DNA from: Diorhabda sublineata
Taxonomy: Eukaryota > Arthropoda > Insecta > Coleoptera > Chrysomelidae
DNA length: 64,000 nucleotides
Assembly: GCF_026230105.1 (NCBI RefSeq)
Contig: NC_079481.1
Span: forward strand, 32,712,489-32,776,488
Direction: 5' to 3'
How positions within the stretch are numbered: the stretch's first letter is position 1; each line of letters starts with the position of its first letter. Positions 1 through 11,987 of the stretch are shown here, piece by piece. The notes under the pieces are model-generated. The model saw only the letters and a list, made by a program, of their open reading frames with translations, ran no database searches and had not been told where the DNA came from. Both the position numbers and the translations under genes were made by a program.

Positions 1-2205
1 TAATTATTTACTAAAACATACCTCACAGCCCAAAAATGTTTAATATTCATAGTTTCTACGTAAATTTGAGGACTTTTAACAAAACAAAAATATAATTTTT
101 GCTAAAATAAAGCTAATTCTCATTTTTTATTTACAATATACAATTGAATACGAAGTAATTAATACTAAAAGTTATGCAACCCATTATACGTCTTTGTAAT
201 GATAGTTGCCCAAATTCTTGATTTAATTATTTACTAAAACATACCTCACAGCCCAAAAATGTTTAATATTCATAGTTTCTACGTAGATTTGAGGACTTTT
301 AACAAAACAAAAATATAATTTTTGCTAAAATAAAGCTAATTCTCATTTTTTATTTACAATATACAATTGAATACGAAGTAATTAATAGTAAAAGTTATGC
401 AACCCATTATACGTCTTTGTAATGATAGTTGCCCAAATTCTTGATTTAATTATTTACTAAAACATACCTCACAGCCCAAAAATGTTTAACATTCATAGTT
501 TCTACGTAGATTTGAGGACTTTTAACAAAACAAAAATATAATTTTTGCTAAAATAAAGCTAATTCTCATTTTTTATTTACAATATACAATTGAATACGAA
601 GTAATTAATACTAAAAGTTATGCAACCCATTATACGTCTTTGTAATGATAGTTGCCCAAATTCTTGATTTAATTATTTACTAAAACATACCTCACAGCCC
701 AAAAATGTTTAATATTCATAGTTTCTACGTAAATTTGAGGACTTTTAACAAAACAAAAATATAATTTTTGCTAAAATAAAGCTAATTCTCATTTTTTATT
801 TACAATATACAATTGAATACGAAGTAATTAATACTAAAAGTTATGCAACCCATTATACGTCTTTGTAATGATAGTTGCCCAAATTCTTGATTTAATTATT
901 TACTAAAACATACCTCACAGCCCAAAAATGTTTAACATTCATAGTTTCTACGTAGATTTGAGGACTTTTAACAAAACAAAAATATAATTTTTGCTAAAAT
1001 AAAGCTAATTCTCATTTTTTATTTACAATATACAATTGAATACGAAGTAATTAATAGTAAAAGTTATGCAACCCATTATACGTCTTTGTAATGATAGTTG
1101 CCCAAATTCTTGATTTAATTATTTACTAAAACATACCTCACAGCCCAAAAATGTTTAACATTCATAGTTTCTACGTAGATTTGAGGACTTTTAACAAAAC
1201 AAAAATATAATTTTTGCTAAAATAAAGCTAATTCTCATTTTTTATTTACAATATACAATTGAATACGAAGTAATTAATACTAAAAGTTATGCAACCCATT
1301 ATACGTCTTTGTAATGATAGTTGCCCAAATTCTTGATTTAATTATTTACTAAAACATACCTCACAGCCCAAAAATGTTTAACATTCATAGTTTCTACGTA
1401 GATTTGAGGACTTTTAACAAAACAAAAATATAATTTTTGCTAAAATAAAGCTAATTCTCATTTTTTATTTACAATATACAATTGAATACGAAGTAATTAA
1501 TACTAAAAGTTATGCAACCCATTATACGTCTTTGTAATGATAGTTGCTCACATTCTTAATTTAATTATTTACCAAAACATATTTGACAGCCTAAAAATGT
1601 TTAATATTCAAAGTTTCTATGTAAGTATGAGGACTTTTAACAAAAAAAAAATAAAATTTTTGCTAAAATAAACCTAATTCTCATTTTTTATTTACAATAT
1701 ACAATTGAATACGAAGTAATTAATAGGAAAAGTTATGCAACCCATTATACGTCTTTGTAATGATAGTTGCTCACATTCTTAATTTAATTATTTACCAAAA
1801 CATATTTGACAGCCTAAAAATGTTTAATATTCATAGTTTCTACGTAGATTTGAGGACTTTTAACAAAACAAAAATATAATTTTTGCTAAAATAAACCTAA
1901 TTCTCATTTTTTATTTACAATATACAATTGAATACGAAGTAATTAATAGTAAAAGTTATGCAACCCATTATACGTCTTTGTAATGATAGTTGCCCAAATT
2001 CTTGATTTAATTATTTACCAAAACATACCTCACAGCCTAAAAATGTTTAATATTCAAAGTTTCTATGTAAGTATGAGGACTTTTAACAAAAAAAAAATAA
2101 AATTTTTGCTAAAATAAACCTAATTCTCATTTTTTATTTACAATATACGATTGAATACGAAGTAATTAATACTAAAAGTTATGCAACCCATTATACGTCA
2201 ATGTA
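1..2205. repeat. 223-bp tandem satellite array, about 10 copies, open at the window's left end
   Basis: The start of the unit (taattatttactaaaac) recurs at 1, 224, 447, 670, 893, 1116, 1339, 1562, 1785 and 2008, an exact 223-bp period. The last copy decays after about 2205. The first seven copies are nearly identical. The last three carry shared differences (cagcctaaaa for cagcccaaaa, and an expanded A-run) in mosaic combinations. The unit is very AT-rich, has no useful reading frame and resembles no transposon I recognise. The array probably continues to the left. Confidence 0.95.
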
Positions 2206-3357
2206 ATACTGGTTGCTAATGCTGCTAGAATTTACTTGTCTAAATGTTTTGATTATTTATAACTAATTATATTATCCATTGCATGGAAAACTAAGCATTT
2301 ATCAGTGGCACGTCAAGTAATAATAATCGTACTGAAGTTTTTATCACGTAAAAAAAACTTTATTTCGAAATAAATTACTTTTGAATTATTAAATAAATAA
2401 ACGAAATAAAAATTATTAAAATTGGAATTACAAATAATATATTTTAAATTTAGTGTAAAAACGCACCCGAAACTATTCCTGAAGATGTGTAATATTCATA
2501 GTTTGTTGGTAGATCCGTAGATCCTAAACAATTCACGAACAATATAAAAATCAGTAACATATTTCGATTCGATCAAAATTATAATTCACCCGAGATTCAT
2601 ATATATATATTTCCTATTCTGATTTTATAGTCTGAGAGATAGATTTTTTTTATTTATACATATTTTCATTACATTTTCTTAATTATATTATTAATTCAGA
2701 AAAGAAATTTCACATAACGATGATTAACTTCAACATTTTGGTGGAATTGTTTTGTATATCTTTTTCATATCATTTGATCGTGATTCTTTCTATTGTACGT
2801 CAATCAGGTTGTGAACTGATCGCTTTTAAACGTCCGGAACCATAGATAAATATAATATAATTAGAGTCAAATGGAGATGAGTTTGTATAAAGTGAATATA
2901 AATTCATATATTATGAATTAGCAGTAACTCGAGCTTACAACAAATCAACGATAATAAATAATACTATAAGTTACCTTACTATTTTATAGTCCAAATATTA
3001 AGTATCACATTTTTTTACTTCATTATCTTAAATGATAATCGCCGTTAGCAACAAATCAATTTATATGTAAATAAAAGAAATATGTAATTGTACAAAATTC
3101 AAAATAACTCCGCCTATGTGTCACAGCCAATGTCAATTAACCACTTTTTTACATATATTTAGTAAGATAATAAAATTCTAGATTTTTTAAAGTTTTTTAG
3201 CGGTTTCTGGTAGGTCTTTTCGTAAATTTATGCTAATTTGAATCAATATTGTTAACCTAAAAAAAAATCCGATAAAGGACTTCTTGAAAATGTCTTCTTT
3301 AATAACACTATTAGAAAATATGTTATAATATACCCATGTATATCTAAGTCGAGCCCC
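2206..3357. other. AT-rich intergenic DNA, no feature recognised
   Basis: This stretch lies between the 223-bp array and the transporter promoter region. It is low-complexity AT-rich sequence with stops in all frames. I see no coding exon, RNA gene or transposon end in it. Confidence 0.5.
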
Positions 3358-3358
3358 T

Positions 3359-3390
3359 TATATAACGCCTGTGTATAAAACCAAAACAGT
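3359..3390 (+). promoter_or_regulatory. candidate TATA/initiator promoter of the sugar transporter
   Basis: A TATATAA-like box lies at about 3359-3365 and a second, TATAAAA, at 3374-3380. An initiator-like ACAGT falls about 30 bp after the first box (A at 3388); a TCAGT is at 3418-3422. All are 160-220 bp upstream of the proposed start codon at 3579, on the same strand. The spacing fits insect core promoters, but AT-rich DNA produces TATA boxes often, so this is a candidate only. Confidence 0.35.
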
Positions 3391-3578
3391 GAGTCGGAAA
3401 TCTTGAGAGGTCGGAGTTCAGTGTAGTGCTCAGACACAAGTTGCAGGCCGATGTTCTTTTACTAAATCTTTGTTGATACAATGACCTCTACTATACATCA
3501 TCGTTGCTTATATACGTATTTATAGAAAAAAAAATCATAATAATTGCAAATCGTAGAAAAGTAAATATATCCACTATA

Positions 3579-4396
3579 ATGAAGTATGTAGATTGCTCTA
3601 TTTTGGTGGTGTTCATTGGTAAGTATAGTTTATAATACAATTTTATAATTTATTCTTTCATATTTTATTCTTTTTTCGTTCCCCACGTTGTATCGTAGGG
3701 AATTATCATTTTATCTATGAGTTAATCTCGTTGGTATGCAGAATTTGAACTTTGACTAAAAAGTGTTGACAATTATACACAAGTGCGCCAAAAATGCAGT
3801 GCGCAAGGTCGTCAAAAAACGACACGTGATGTACTACGACATTGAAAAATTATTGTTCTTAAAAAAAACTCATCGTCTGTTAATTGTGATTTAAGATCTA
3901 TATCAAATCAATAAATTCTATAATGTAATGTCATCAATACTAAACATTTTATTGTTTTAATGACTTTGAGGTTATATAAACTAATACACACAATATCGAA
4001 AATAAGATATTATACATATTTGCAAGCTTTAAAATCTCCTTGAATGAAAATAAAAGCATATTTTCAATTCATAAGGGTATAAAAAATTTTCATCCCAAAA
4101 TCTCCACCTAATTCACTGTCCATTACTAATTTTTATATTTTGGGGAAATATTCATCACCATTAATCGTCATAGTACCGCCACTGGTAGAATTATCCCTGT
4201 GTTAGATATCCAGAACTGTGGAAAGTATGTTTTTCCATTTGACCTCCCTGTATATAGGATAAGAACATATTTACTTTTAAAACGTTTTGAAATAAACTGA
4301 TATTTTAGTTCAAACCTTAATATTTAATCTTGCAATGACTTTGCAAATTTCGTTATTGGTTACTTTGCAAAAATTGTAGCATCATGTGGTACCAAA

Positions 4397-4446
<50 letters not shown>

Positions 4447-6999
4447 TCTATACATACAAACATAATAAATAATTGTTTGTCAATCTTATCGTATTTAGCA
4501 AGAGCTATTATAACTAAAAATATTAAGGACGAGAAAAAAATAGAGAGATAAGATTATTTGTATTATTGAATAGATTATTCTAATCAAAATAAACGTTTTT
4601 ATCACTACCGTATATTTTTGGTTGATGTTATTGCGAGTTTGCAGTATAAAAAAAGATTATCTTTACTCCAAAGTGTGTGAAGTAGCTAGAATTTGTATTC
4701 GCAATTATTTTTTATTTAATTGAAAGTACTTTTCCACTTTTATATCTCATATTAAATGTATTGTAATAATATAATTCAGATACAAAAAACGTCAATACGT
4801 CAATATCATAGACAAATGATATCGTGTAGAGGTAAAACAACAAATAGTTCCATCTTTTATTTGAACAGAATATAATTTAACAAAGCACTAAATTAAATAC
4901 TTTCGATAGTAAATATTAAGCAGCTAAATATACATATTAAACGATAATACATACTATCTTTTTGTTTATATAAAAATATTAACTAAAATATATAAATTGA
5001 AATGTGGTAATACAACACCTCGGTATCAGAGACGAGAATGATATTTAGAATAATTTTGATGACGTCATTATTATTGTTCAATGTGAAAGTGACATAGCAA
5101 GTTTATTAGAGGCGTGTAGCTTATTATTGTTTTTAAGTTTTAATTATATTATGAAAATAAAAACAAAAAGATAATTTTATGATTTATAGTACCCATAAAG
5201 ACGCGATATTAAAATAAATTAGTAACTAAGCTCGAATTGAAAATAAATGCTTGACTAGTTTGTTGGTTGTTTCTGGAGAAACAACGCGAAAAAACTTCCA
5301 AATCTGATTATACTATTGAAGTTTATCAGTTTTATCTATGGAAATTGCACGTTCACAAAATTGAATAAAAAGTAAATAGACAAACAATGTTTTTTTACGT
5401 ATGGATGGATGGCAGTATCGCTTTACCATAGGCGTACTATATAAAAATGAATCACTAGTATATAAAAAATGAACATAATCAGAAAAAAATTTAATCTTGT
5501 GTTTTAAAGATTCTATTAACACAAGTATTGATTTGACATATTGATTTAGATATGTTCCATGTTGGTTTCAATGAATTGTTCGTTCTAAAACTACCCCGAA
5601 GCTGTTCGGGGTAATTATTTCGAGTATGAAACGTACAAAGAAATATTTTGTTTCAGTTGATTTGCTGGCTACAACAGGGGATTTGGGTTTGTCATGGACC
5701 TCTCCGGTATATCCGAAATTATATTCTAATAATTCATTAATAAATCCTCTACATAGAAGAATAACGGATAGTGAAGATGCGTGGTTAGGTTCCTGGTTGA
5801 ATTTCGGTGCTATCTTAGGCCCCGTGTTGTTCGGGTACATATCGGAAACGTTCGGGAGAAAAGTTGGGTTATTAGCTATAGCAGTACCACACGTGGTGGC
5901 ATTTTTAACGTTCGCTTTCGCCCACAACATTTACCTTTATTATGTCGGGAGGTTTTTGGGAGGAGTATCTTTAGGAGGAGGTTATTGTTTATACGTAATT
6001 TACATAGCGGAAATTTCGAAAGATTCTAATAGAGGAAAAATGTCGTTGACGACGAATACGTTTTGTGCGTTAGGAAACTTTCTACCGCTGGTGATAGGTC
6101 CGTTTACATCGATGCGCGTTTTCAATTTAATCTTAGCTTGTTTACCGATGACTTTTTTAATATTGTTTAGTGTAATAGCTCCCGAGAGTCCGTACTATTT
6201 AGTAAGCGTTAAGAAAGAAAAAGAAGCGGAAGAAGCTTTAATGTACTTAAGATCGGCGGACGCAGCTGGTGTAGCCGAAGAACTAGACAATATCAAATCT
6301 TTTATCAAAATGGACGGTAGAGGTCACTTCACCGATATATTTAACAACAAAATTTTAAGAAAATCTTTTTTATTGTGTCTTGTTTTAATAGCTTCTCAAG
6401 ATTTGTCCGGATTTTGCGCTATAACTTATCATTTACAAACAATATTCGAAATTTCTGGTACGAAATTGAGTCCGGAATTAGCGACAATCGTAGTAGGCGT
6501 GGCTTTATTATTATCCAGTGTGACAGCTCCGTCTTTAGTCGATAAAGTAGGTAGGAAACCACTAATTGTAGTTTCCTGCTTCGGTATGTTTGTAGCTTTG
6601 AATTTACTAGCGGGCTTCTTTTATTTCCACGACAAAAATATTAATACGAAACCGATGTTTTGGATACCGATACTAAGTTTAATGATTTATATAATATTTT
6701 TTAACGTCGGAATATGTACTGTCCCTTGGGTACTGATGTCCGAATTGTTTCCTAATAATTTGAGACAGATGACCACCGCTGCCGCTTCTACTTTCGGTTG
6801 GATAACCTCTTTTATTATAGCAAACAGTTTCAACGATATGACATCGATGATGGGACAATCTGGTACTTTCTGGTTTTTCTCATCGATGTCCATTTTGTGC
6901 GCCACCATTACTATTTGCTATTTACCGGAAACGAAAGGTAAAACTTTCATTCAAATTCAAGTTATGTTGTCAGCATTGCCAAACAAAAATATAGGTTAA
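3579..6999 (+). CDS. Tret1-like facilitated sugar transporter (MFS), two exons
   Basis: Predicted coding exons are 3579-3618 and 5657-6999, giving 460 residues. Family landmarks of the insect trehalose/glucose transporter clade are present: the FGRK loop after TM2, GRFLGGVSLGG in TM4, PESPYYLV after TM6, DKVGRKP in the loop after TM8, and PETKGKT at the C-terminal end. It should be a 12-TM plasma-membrane sugar facilitator. The large exon is open from 5575 with an ATG at 5626, but that ATG gives a charged KRTKK start. A tttgtttcag acceptor at 5656 joins in phase to a short upstream exon (ATG at 3579, donor ATTG/gtaagt at 3618/3619), replacing those residues with a hydrophobic TM1 (ILVVFIVDLLA). 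I therefore prefer the spliced model; the single-exon start is the alternative. The substrate cannot be read from sequence. A MITE begins 10 bp after the stop codon. Confidence 0.88.
4402..4446. repeat. (TA)n microsatellite in the transporter intron
   Basis: An uninterrupted run of about 22 TA dinucleotides lies inside the predicted 2-kb intron (3619-5656). The rest of the intron is AT-rich and holds nothing else I recognise, apart from one TGACGTCA octamer at 5060-5067. Confidence 0.95.
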
Positions 7000-7008
7000 G
7001 AATCTCGA

Positions 7009-7226
7009 TATACAGTATGTCGCAATTAAGATGTTGTTTTTTTGTTACTCATATTTGAATTCTAACACGATAATAAAGATAATAACAGTTAAAACATAAA
7101 AAACTTTTTTGCATTTTTAAGGTTAGGTCACTACTAATTAACCCCCCGAATGGTTCAATCGCCTTCTACTTACCATTACCTACTGTCCTCCCCCTATGTC
7201 GATTTAACTTCGGGACATCCTGTATA
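7009..7226. mobile_element. short terminal-inverted-repeat element (MITE) at the 3' end of the transporter
   Basis: The left end reads tatacagtatgtcgc. The right end, read on the opposite strand, is tatacaggatgtccc, matching at 13 of 15 positions; both begin with TA, as Tc1/mariner-type insertions do. The element is about 218 bp with no coding capacity. It starts 10 bp after the transporter stop codon and contains the first AATAAA (7072-7077) downstream of it, so the transporter 3' UTR is probably element-derived. No second copy in the window confirms the boundaries. Confidence 0.55.
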
Positions 7227-7925
7227 GTTATATCTTCTTCTTAAATGCAACACACTGTATAAATCAAATCTAATTATCAAATTGTTTTCCACTTTTCTTT
7301 TATATTTAATGTAATTGAATGCTACTAAAGTTGACATTCATGCCGAAACGGCAGGATAAAATAGAATTTACATTAATAAAAAACAATCTACGACGTCTAA
7401 AAAATTTTATAGGAGACTTTCAGTACTTACTTTAAGACTGATACGTGTAAATTTTCCAATTTCCTCGATAAATATTTTTCTAATTTACCTTGTGTACGTT
7501 AAATCAAATTTGTTGGCAATGACAGCTGATTCTATATTGTGGTTATGCAACAAACTTTACTCAGTATAACGTTTTGCTGCAAGTTCTGCTATCCTCGACA
7601 AAGTTTAAATATATATTTTGTAGCATTATATATTTGTATAAAGCCTTCGAAAATGTATTTGTAAAATTTATCAAACATTCATATCTTTTATAAATAATAC
7701 ACGCCTGCGCGTTAGTAAATTGTGGAAAGTTTGTTTATTGTCATAACAAACTCGTTGCCTGTTTTTTATGAAAGGTTGTGATAAGTTTATATTTATTATT
7801 AAAAATTCACGTAGTAGTAAATGATATATTTTATAAAATGCCCTTTATTTTACCCTATTCATATAATAAATTGACGTAAAGCACACGAATACTTTGTTTG
7901 GATCTTTTCATCTCAATAGACAACT
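7227..7925. other. intergenic, no feature recognised
   Basis: AT-rich sequence with frequent stops in all frames. I see no exon or RNA gene here. Confidence 0.4.
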
Positions 7926-8194
7926 GGGGTGTGACGTCACGGCCGTCATATTGTTATAATCCACTTTCCAACAAAGTTTCCGAGGTAGTTCAAAGTTCCT
8001 AATTCGTTTACTGTTGTATAAGATGGTAATGCGTTTTGTATCAGAAGGTATTTTTATGCAAAATTTATCAAATAAGATACGAACAAATCACTAAACATAC
8101 CCATACGATTGTCAACGCAGTTGAAACTTTGTTTGGAAAGTGATCCCTGACCCTGACCTGATCTAACAATAGCGGTGTATGACGTCAACACTCC
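7926..8194. mobile_element. candidate MITE with TGACGTCA-containing inverted termini
   Basis: The two ends are imperfect inverted repeats. The left end carries ggggtgtgacgtca and, 30 bp in, cactttccaacaaagttt. The right end read in reverse carries ggagtgttgacgtca and, further in, cactttccaaacaaagttt. The element is about 270 bp and non-coding. I cannot assign it to a superfamily and no clear target-site duplication is visible. Confidence 0.5.
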
Positions 8195-10760
8195 TATAGT
8201 ATATTTTCATTTTCAAATACTTATTACCGTAATTAATGCATTTTTAGATCTTTTATTATATATAGAGATTATATTGTTAAATACTCGGTAATTTATTGTT
8301 ATAAACAATTTTAACTTAATGTAACAATAATACATTTATTTGTAATGCTAGTTGCCTATATTGTTAAATAACTGTTGTTAGGTATTTCTATGATCCTTGT
8401 CTTGTCAAAAAAGGAAAGTTTCCAGATTAAAAATTACATAATGTCAGCATCAATGTTTTTGTTAAAGAGAAGTTTTTGTAATAATATAAAAAAACAAATA
8501 AAATACGTCATTTTGTCTGAATTATATCACTCATTATTTTTGCATAAAGAACAAAATTAAAACTAAATAAACAATATAAATCGACATATATTCCCATACA
8601 CACAGTTTGTACTGTGTTTGTAAATTCAAATAACTCAATTTGATTAATAATTCAAATAAAAAAATGCTTGTGAGACGTGTAGAATGTGTTGTCTATACAG
8701 ATGTCCTCTGTTAAGATGGGATATTGGCACTGATAGATTGTGGTATTTCATTGAAATATTATATTTTTACCATTGAAAACTGCTTCTATTGTTTATTGTT
8801 CCAATTTGTAAACGAATGCTGTGTGACTTGTACAATGACGTCATGTGTCCCTTGGTCGTATTGGTCTCTCGCGGATGATTTCGAAAACTTACCGGTAGGT
8901 ATAAGTGAGGTTATGTGTAATATTCATTATTATTTTTTATATTATCACAATTTGTAGTGTTACTTTTTATAATATCAACAAAAATTTCGTTCAAAATACC
9001 CAAAATCATTTAAATATCGATGATTTTTCTTAGTTTATATACTTTTCCACACACATGTGATGTATTTCTATGGATACATATAATACGAAAAGTATCGTTT
9101 TCGTATGTGATCGTTATTTATTTGTACTTTTTCATTCAAATATTCAAGTTATAATAGAAGTAAAACTCAATGTAAATATTTTATTAATTATATATTTTGT
9201 AACAATACAATTATAAACAATATATCTATAGCCTATAATCTAACATTATATACAGTATGTCCGACTAGAAAGTTGAATGAAATCACAAAATTACAATGAA
9301 TTTTGAACTTTTTTGATAATCAAATGAAAACTTGGGTCTAACCTTTTAGGTTACATTTTTTTCAACAAATACGTCAATTACATTGCTACATGCAATAAAT
9401 TAGTAATAAATATAGGTCTTAGTGTAAAAATATATTATTTTAAAGAAAGTGGATTGAATTGTGGTAAATAAGCAAACATTGAATAACATTACGAATTTTC
9501 GCATTTACTTTTCAATTAGAATCTTAAACCAAGTGATAATCAAGACGAAAGTGTAAAGAAAGAGAAATTTAAATATTTGGAATTGAGAAACATAAAAACG
9601 AGTTTTTGGTACTCATATTGAAAATAACTCTTTCAAACGTTTTTTTAAAGCTGATAAATCATCTTTTTAGGTAGAATTCAGAAGTAATTTGTCATGAAAC
9701 TTGACAAATTCCGTTATGTATCATCAATATTTCTCATTATTTGTATTAATTAGTCCTCGTACCATGAAACAAAATGAAATAGCCTTACAATTACAAAATT
9801 CCCTAAATTTTTAACAATTCTGACAATAAGACAACACGAAAAAGTTGTGAAAACAAAAATAAACTGTCACATGCAACTATATTAATAGTTTATAAGAGAA
9901 ATTTTTATAAATGAATCAACAAAATTGTGAAATAAAATTAAAACTAAATCGAAGAACTTGCAGTATGCTCTATTCAAGTTCTGAAAGACAGCTTCCAAGT
10001 AAAGTGCTTGTAAACCTTAGAAATAATAAATGTTACATATTTCTATAAAGACTCATACTATGTAGTTTGTTATTCAAAACTTGTCCTACCATAGATTAGT
10101 CTCGCTAGATACACATCGCCTTTTAAATTTTAATATAACGCTTTGAAACCCAGAATTTGTGCCACCTTTCTCCAATTTGTTATTTGGGGTACAGAAGCTG
10201 TCAAATGTAAATTTTATTTGAATATCTGATATATTAAAAAATATCATCATATGGCAATAAAAACGAACATCTTGTCTTCCCTTAAAGGTCTCATGGAAAC
10301 AAAATGGCTCTTAGCAAAATTTTACTCAAAAATAAGCTTTGCTATTCGAACTGGTTAGACCAATGTATATAGGAAGTTTCGGTAGGGCTCGAATGCATAT
10401 TAAGATATTCTGGGTAAAAATTTCCACTTAATCTGGCACTAGAAAACCCCTAACATGTTTTTCAAATATTTACATCAATTATTTTCAATATCAAATTTGA
10501 AATATTCATTTCCCATGTGACATAGTTCAGTGGATTGATTAGAAGAAATCACCAATAAACCGGTTATATGATTTGATTCTTTTTTACTAGAAAATATGTT
10601 AATCAAATTCCTAATACCGGTGTGTACCTACTGAGTATTTAAATCTAAGGTACTATACAACAAAAACTTAGGAATACTTATTGAGACACTCCATTGCATA
10701 CAAAAGAAAAAATCTCTCAAAGTGCTTAAATTACCAACTGCTTCTATAGAAATTTTGCCT
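8195..10760. other. intergenic; probable SLC25A46 3' UTR at the right end
   Basis: No gene is supported here. On the minus strand the first AATAAA downstream of the SLC25A46 stop is at 10213-10218, so the last ~550 bp are probably its 3' UTR. A short plus-strand segment ending at about 8891 (reading frame through SCVPWSYWSLADDFENLP, then a gtaggt donor-like site) has coding-like composition, but it lacks a clear acceptor and is not recognised. The remainder is AT-rich. Confidence 0.4.
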
Positions 10761-11987
10761 TCAAGGAAGCAAGTAAGATCTTCGTGAAGTAGTCAAATTA
10801 GATATAGCAGGCGGGGATACCTTAACTGGTACATCTGGTTTCTTTTTTGGATTTGGTGATACCAGATTTCCTACATGTGTTAATATCCAATGGGACATTT
10901 TAAGGAGAGCGATATGTGCACTATATTGAAGTACAAGAGCTCCAAATCCTTTGTACAAACCACAAACTCCTTCATTTAACAAACAACTTTCATAACAATC
11001 TAATGCACCTGAATAGTTTGTTAATATTGGTAATACTGAACGCCCTGTATCTAAATTGTCAATGATAGTACGGGTACCTTGTAGATGGATTCTATGAATA
11101 ACTGTTTCGAATGGATAAAAAAGAATATCGGTGCTAATAGTAGCAACTAAAGAAGCCGTTAGTTGTATGTCTTGTATTTCAGAATTGTATGGGTCTTTAG
11201 GTAGTGCCCCACTTTCTTCATATTTAGCCTTAGATCTTGCAACTAAGATCTTAACTGTTATTCCTTTAACCATCATAGAGAACATATATTTAGCTAGACC
11301 TAGGGTAATTGTAGGTATAATGAGAGCCCATATGGGTAACATTCTCCCATTAGTTGGTGAGCCCCAGTGTAACAATCTCATTAAACCTTCTCTAAAAACA
11401 TCTAAAATGCCTGGTTTTTCACTAGCTATTTCACTTTGGACAGTTTCTACAAATGAAGCTGAATAAAATGGGGTTACTGTAGCTAAACTGACACATTTTA
11501 ACATAGTATGCTGTAAAAAGTGCTTAAGACTACTATTTGAGGATATTTCTTTTGGCCATGGTGTTACCTTTGAAACGACATCTTCTACTCCAAGAGAAAT
11601 TCCTTTCACTAACAACACTGAACCTACACCTTTCCACAAAGTAGTAATACCTTGATGCTGATACAATCTCCAAACTGCAGGTAAAAGGGTAAATGGTTGT
11701 AAATGATATTTATGTGCGTTTTGGTGAACTTGACATTGTCTTCTAAGGACGACAAAGGGATGACTGAGTAAATTTTCAGCTAAAAGGCTAATGAAAGTAA
11801 CACCGGAACCGATGTATCTTTTAACTTTAATATCCTCTGCATGAATGTAGTTATTATAATCTGGAAATGGCTCTTGTTTGGGAAGAAAATCGTCGTTAAT
11901 TGGTAGTCTTCTAATTAAATCTGGGTTATTGTAGAAATTATCATCTTTATTGTAGTGTGAATACGTAAAAGTATTACTTCTATCCAT
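10761..11987 (-). CDS. SLC25A46: SLC25A46-like mitochondrial outer-membrane carrier-family protein
   Basis: An intact single-exon frame of 408 residues, close to the usual SLC25A46 length. The N-terminal ~55 residues are polar, followed by carrier-fold repeats. The SLC25 signature is degenerate, as expected for this member: HPFVVLRRQCQVH (about residues 76-88) and FYPFETVIHRIHLQG (about residue 300). GITTLWKGVGS and GVCGLYKGFGA are the paired short-helix motifs after each signature. Family members sit in the mitochondrial outer membrane and act in fusion/fission and lipid traffic rather than metabolite exchange; that role is inferred from the family. The start at 11987 is the first ATG after upstream stops. 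The gene is head-to-head with the MCRIP gene, about 0.8 kb apart, so the two may share a bidirectional promoter region. Confidence 0.93.
   Translation of the reverse strand: MDRSNTFTYSHYNKDDNFYNNPDLIRRLPINDDFLPKQEPFPDYNNYIHAEDIKVKRYIGSGVTFISLLAENLLSHPFVVLRRQCQVHQNAHKYHLQPFTLLPAVWRLYQHQGITTLWKGVGSVLLVKGISLGVEDVVSKVTPWPKEISSNSSLKHFLQHTMLKCVSLATVTPFYSASFVETVQSEIASEKPGILDVFREGLMRLLHWGSPTNGRMLPIWALIIPTITLGLAKYMFSMMVKGITVKILVARSKAKYEESGALPKDPYNSEIQDIQLTASLVATISTDILFYPFETVIHRIHLQGTRTIIDNLDTGRSVLPILTNYSGALDCYESCLLNEGVCGLYKGFGALVLQYSAHIALLKMSHWILTHVGNLVSPNPKKKPDVPVKVSPPAISNLTTSRRSYLLP

Noticed and set aside
11131..11466. 111-codon plus-strand frame
   Set aside because: Antisense shadow of SLC25A46.
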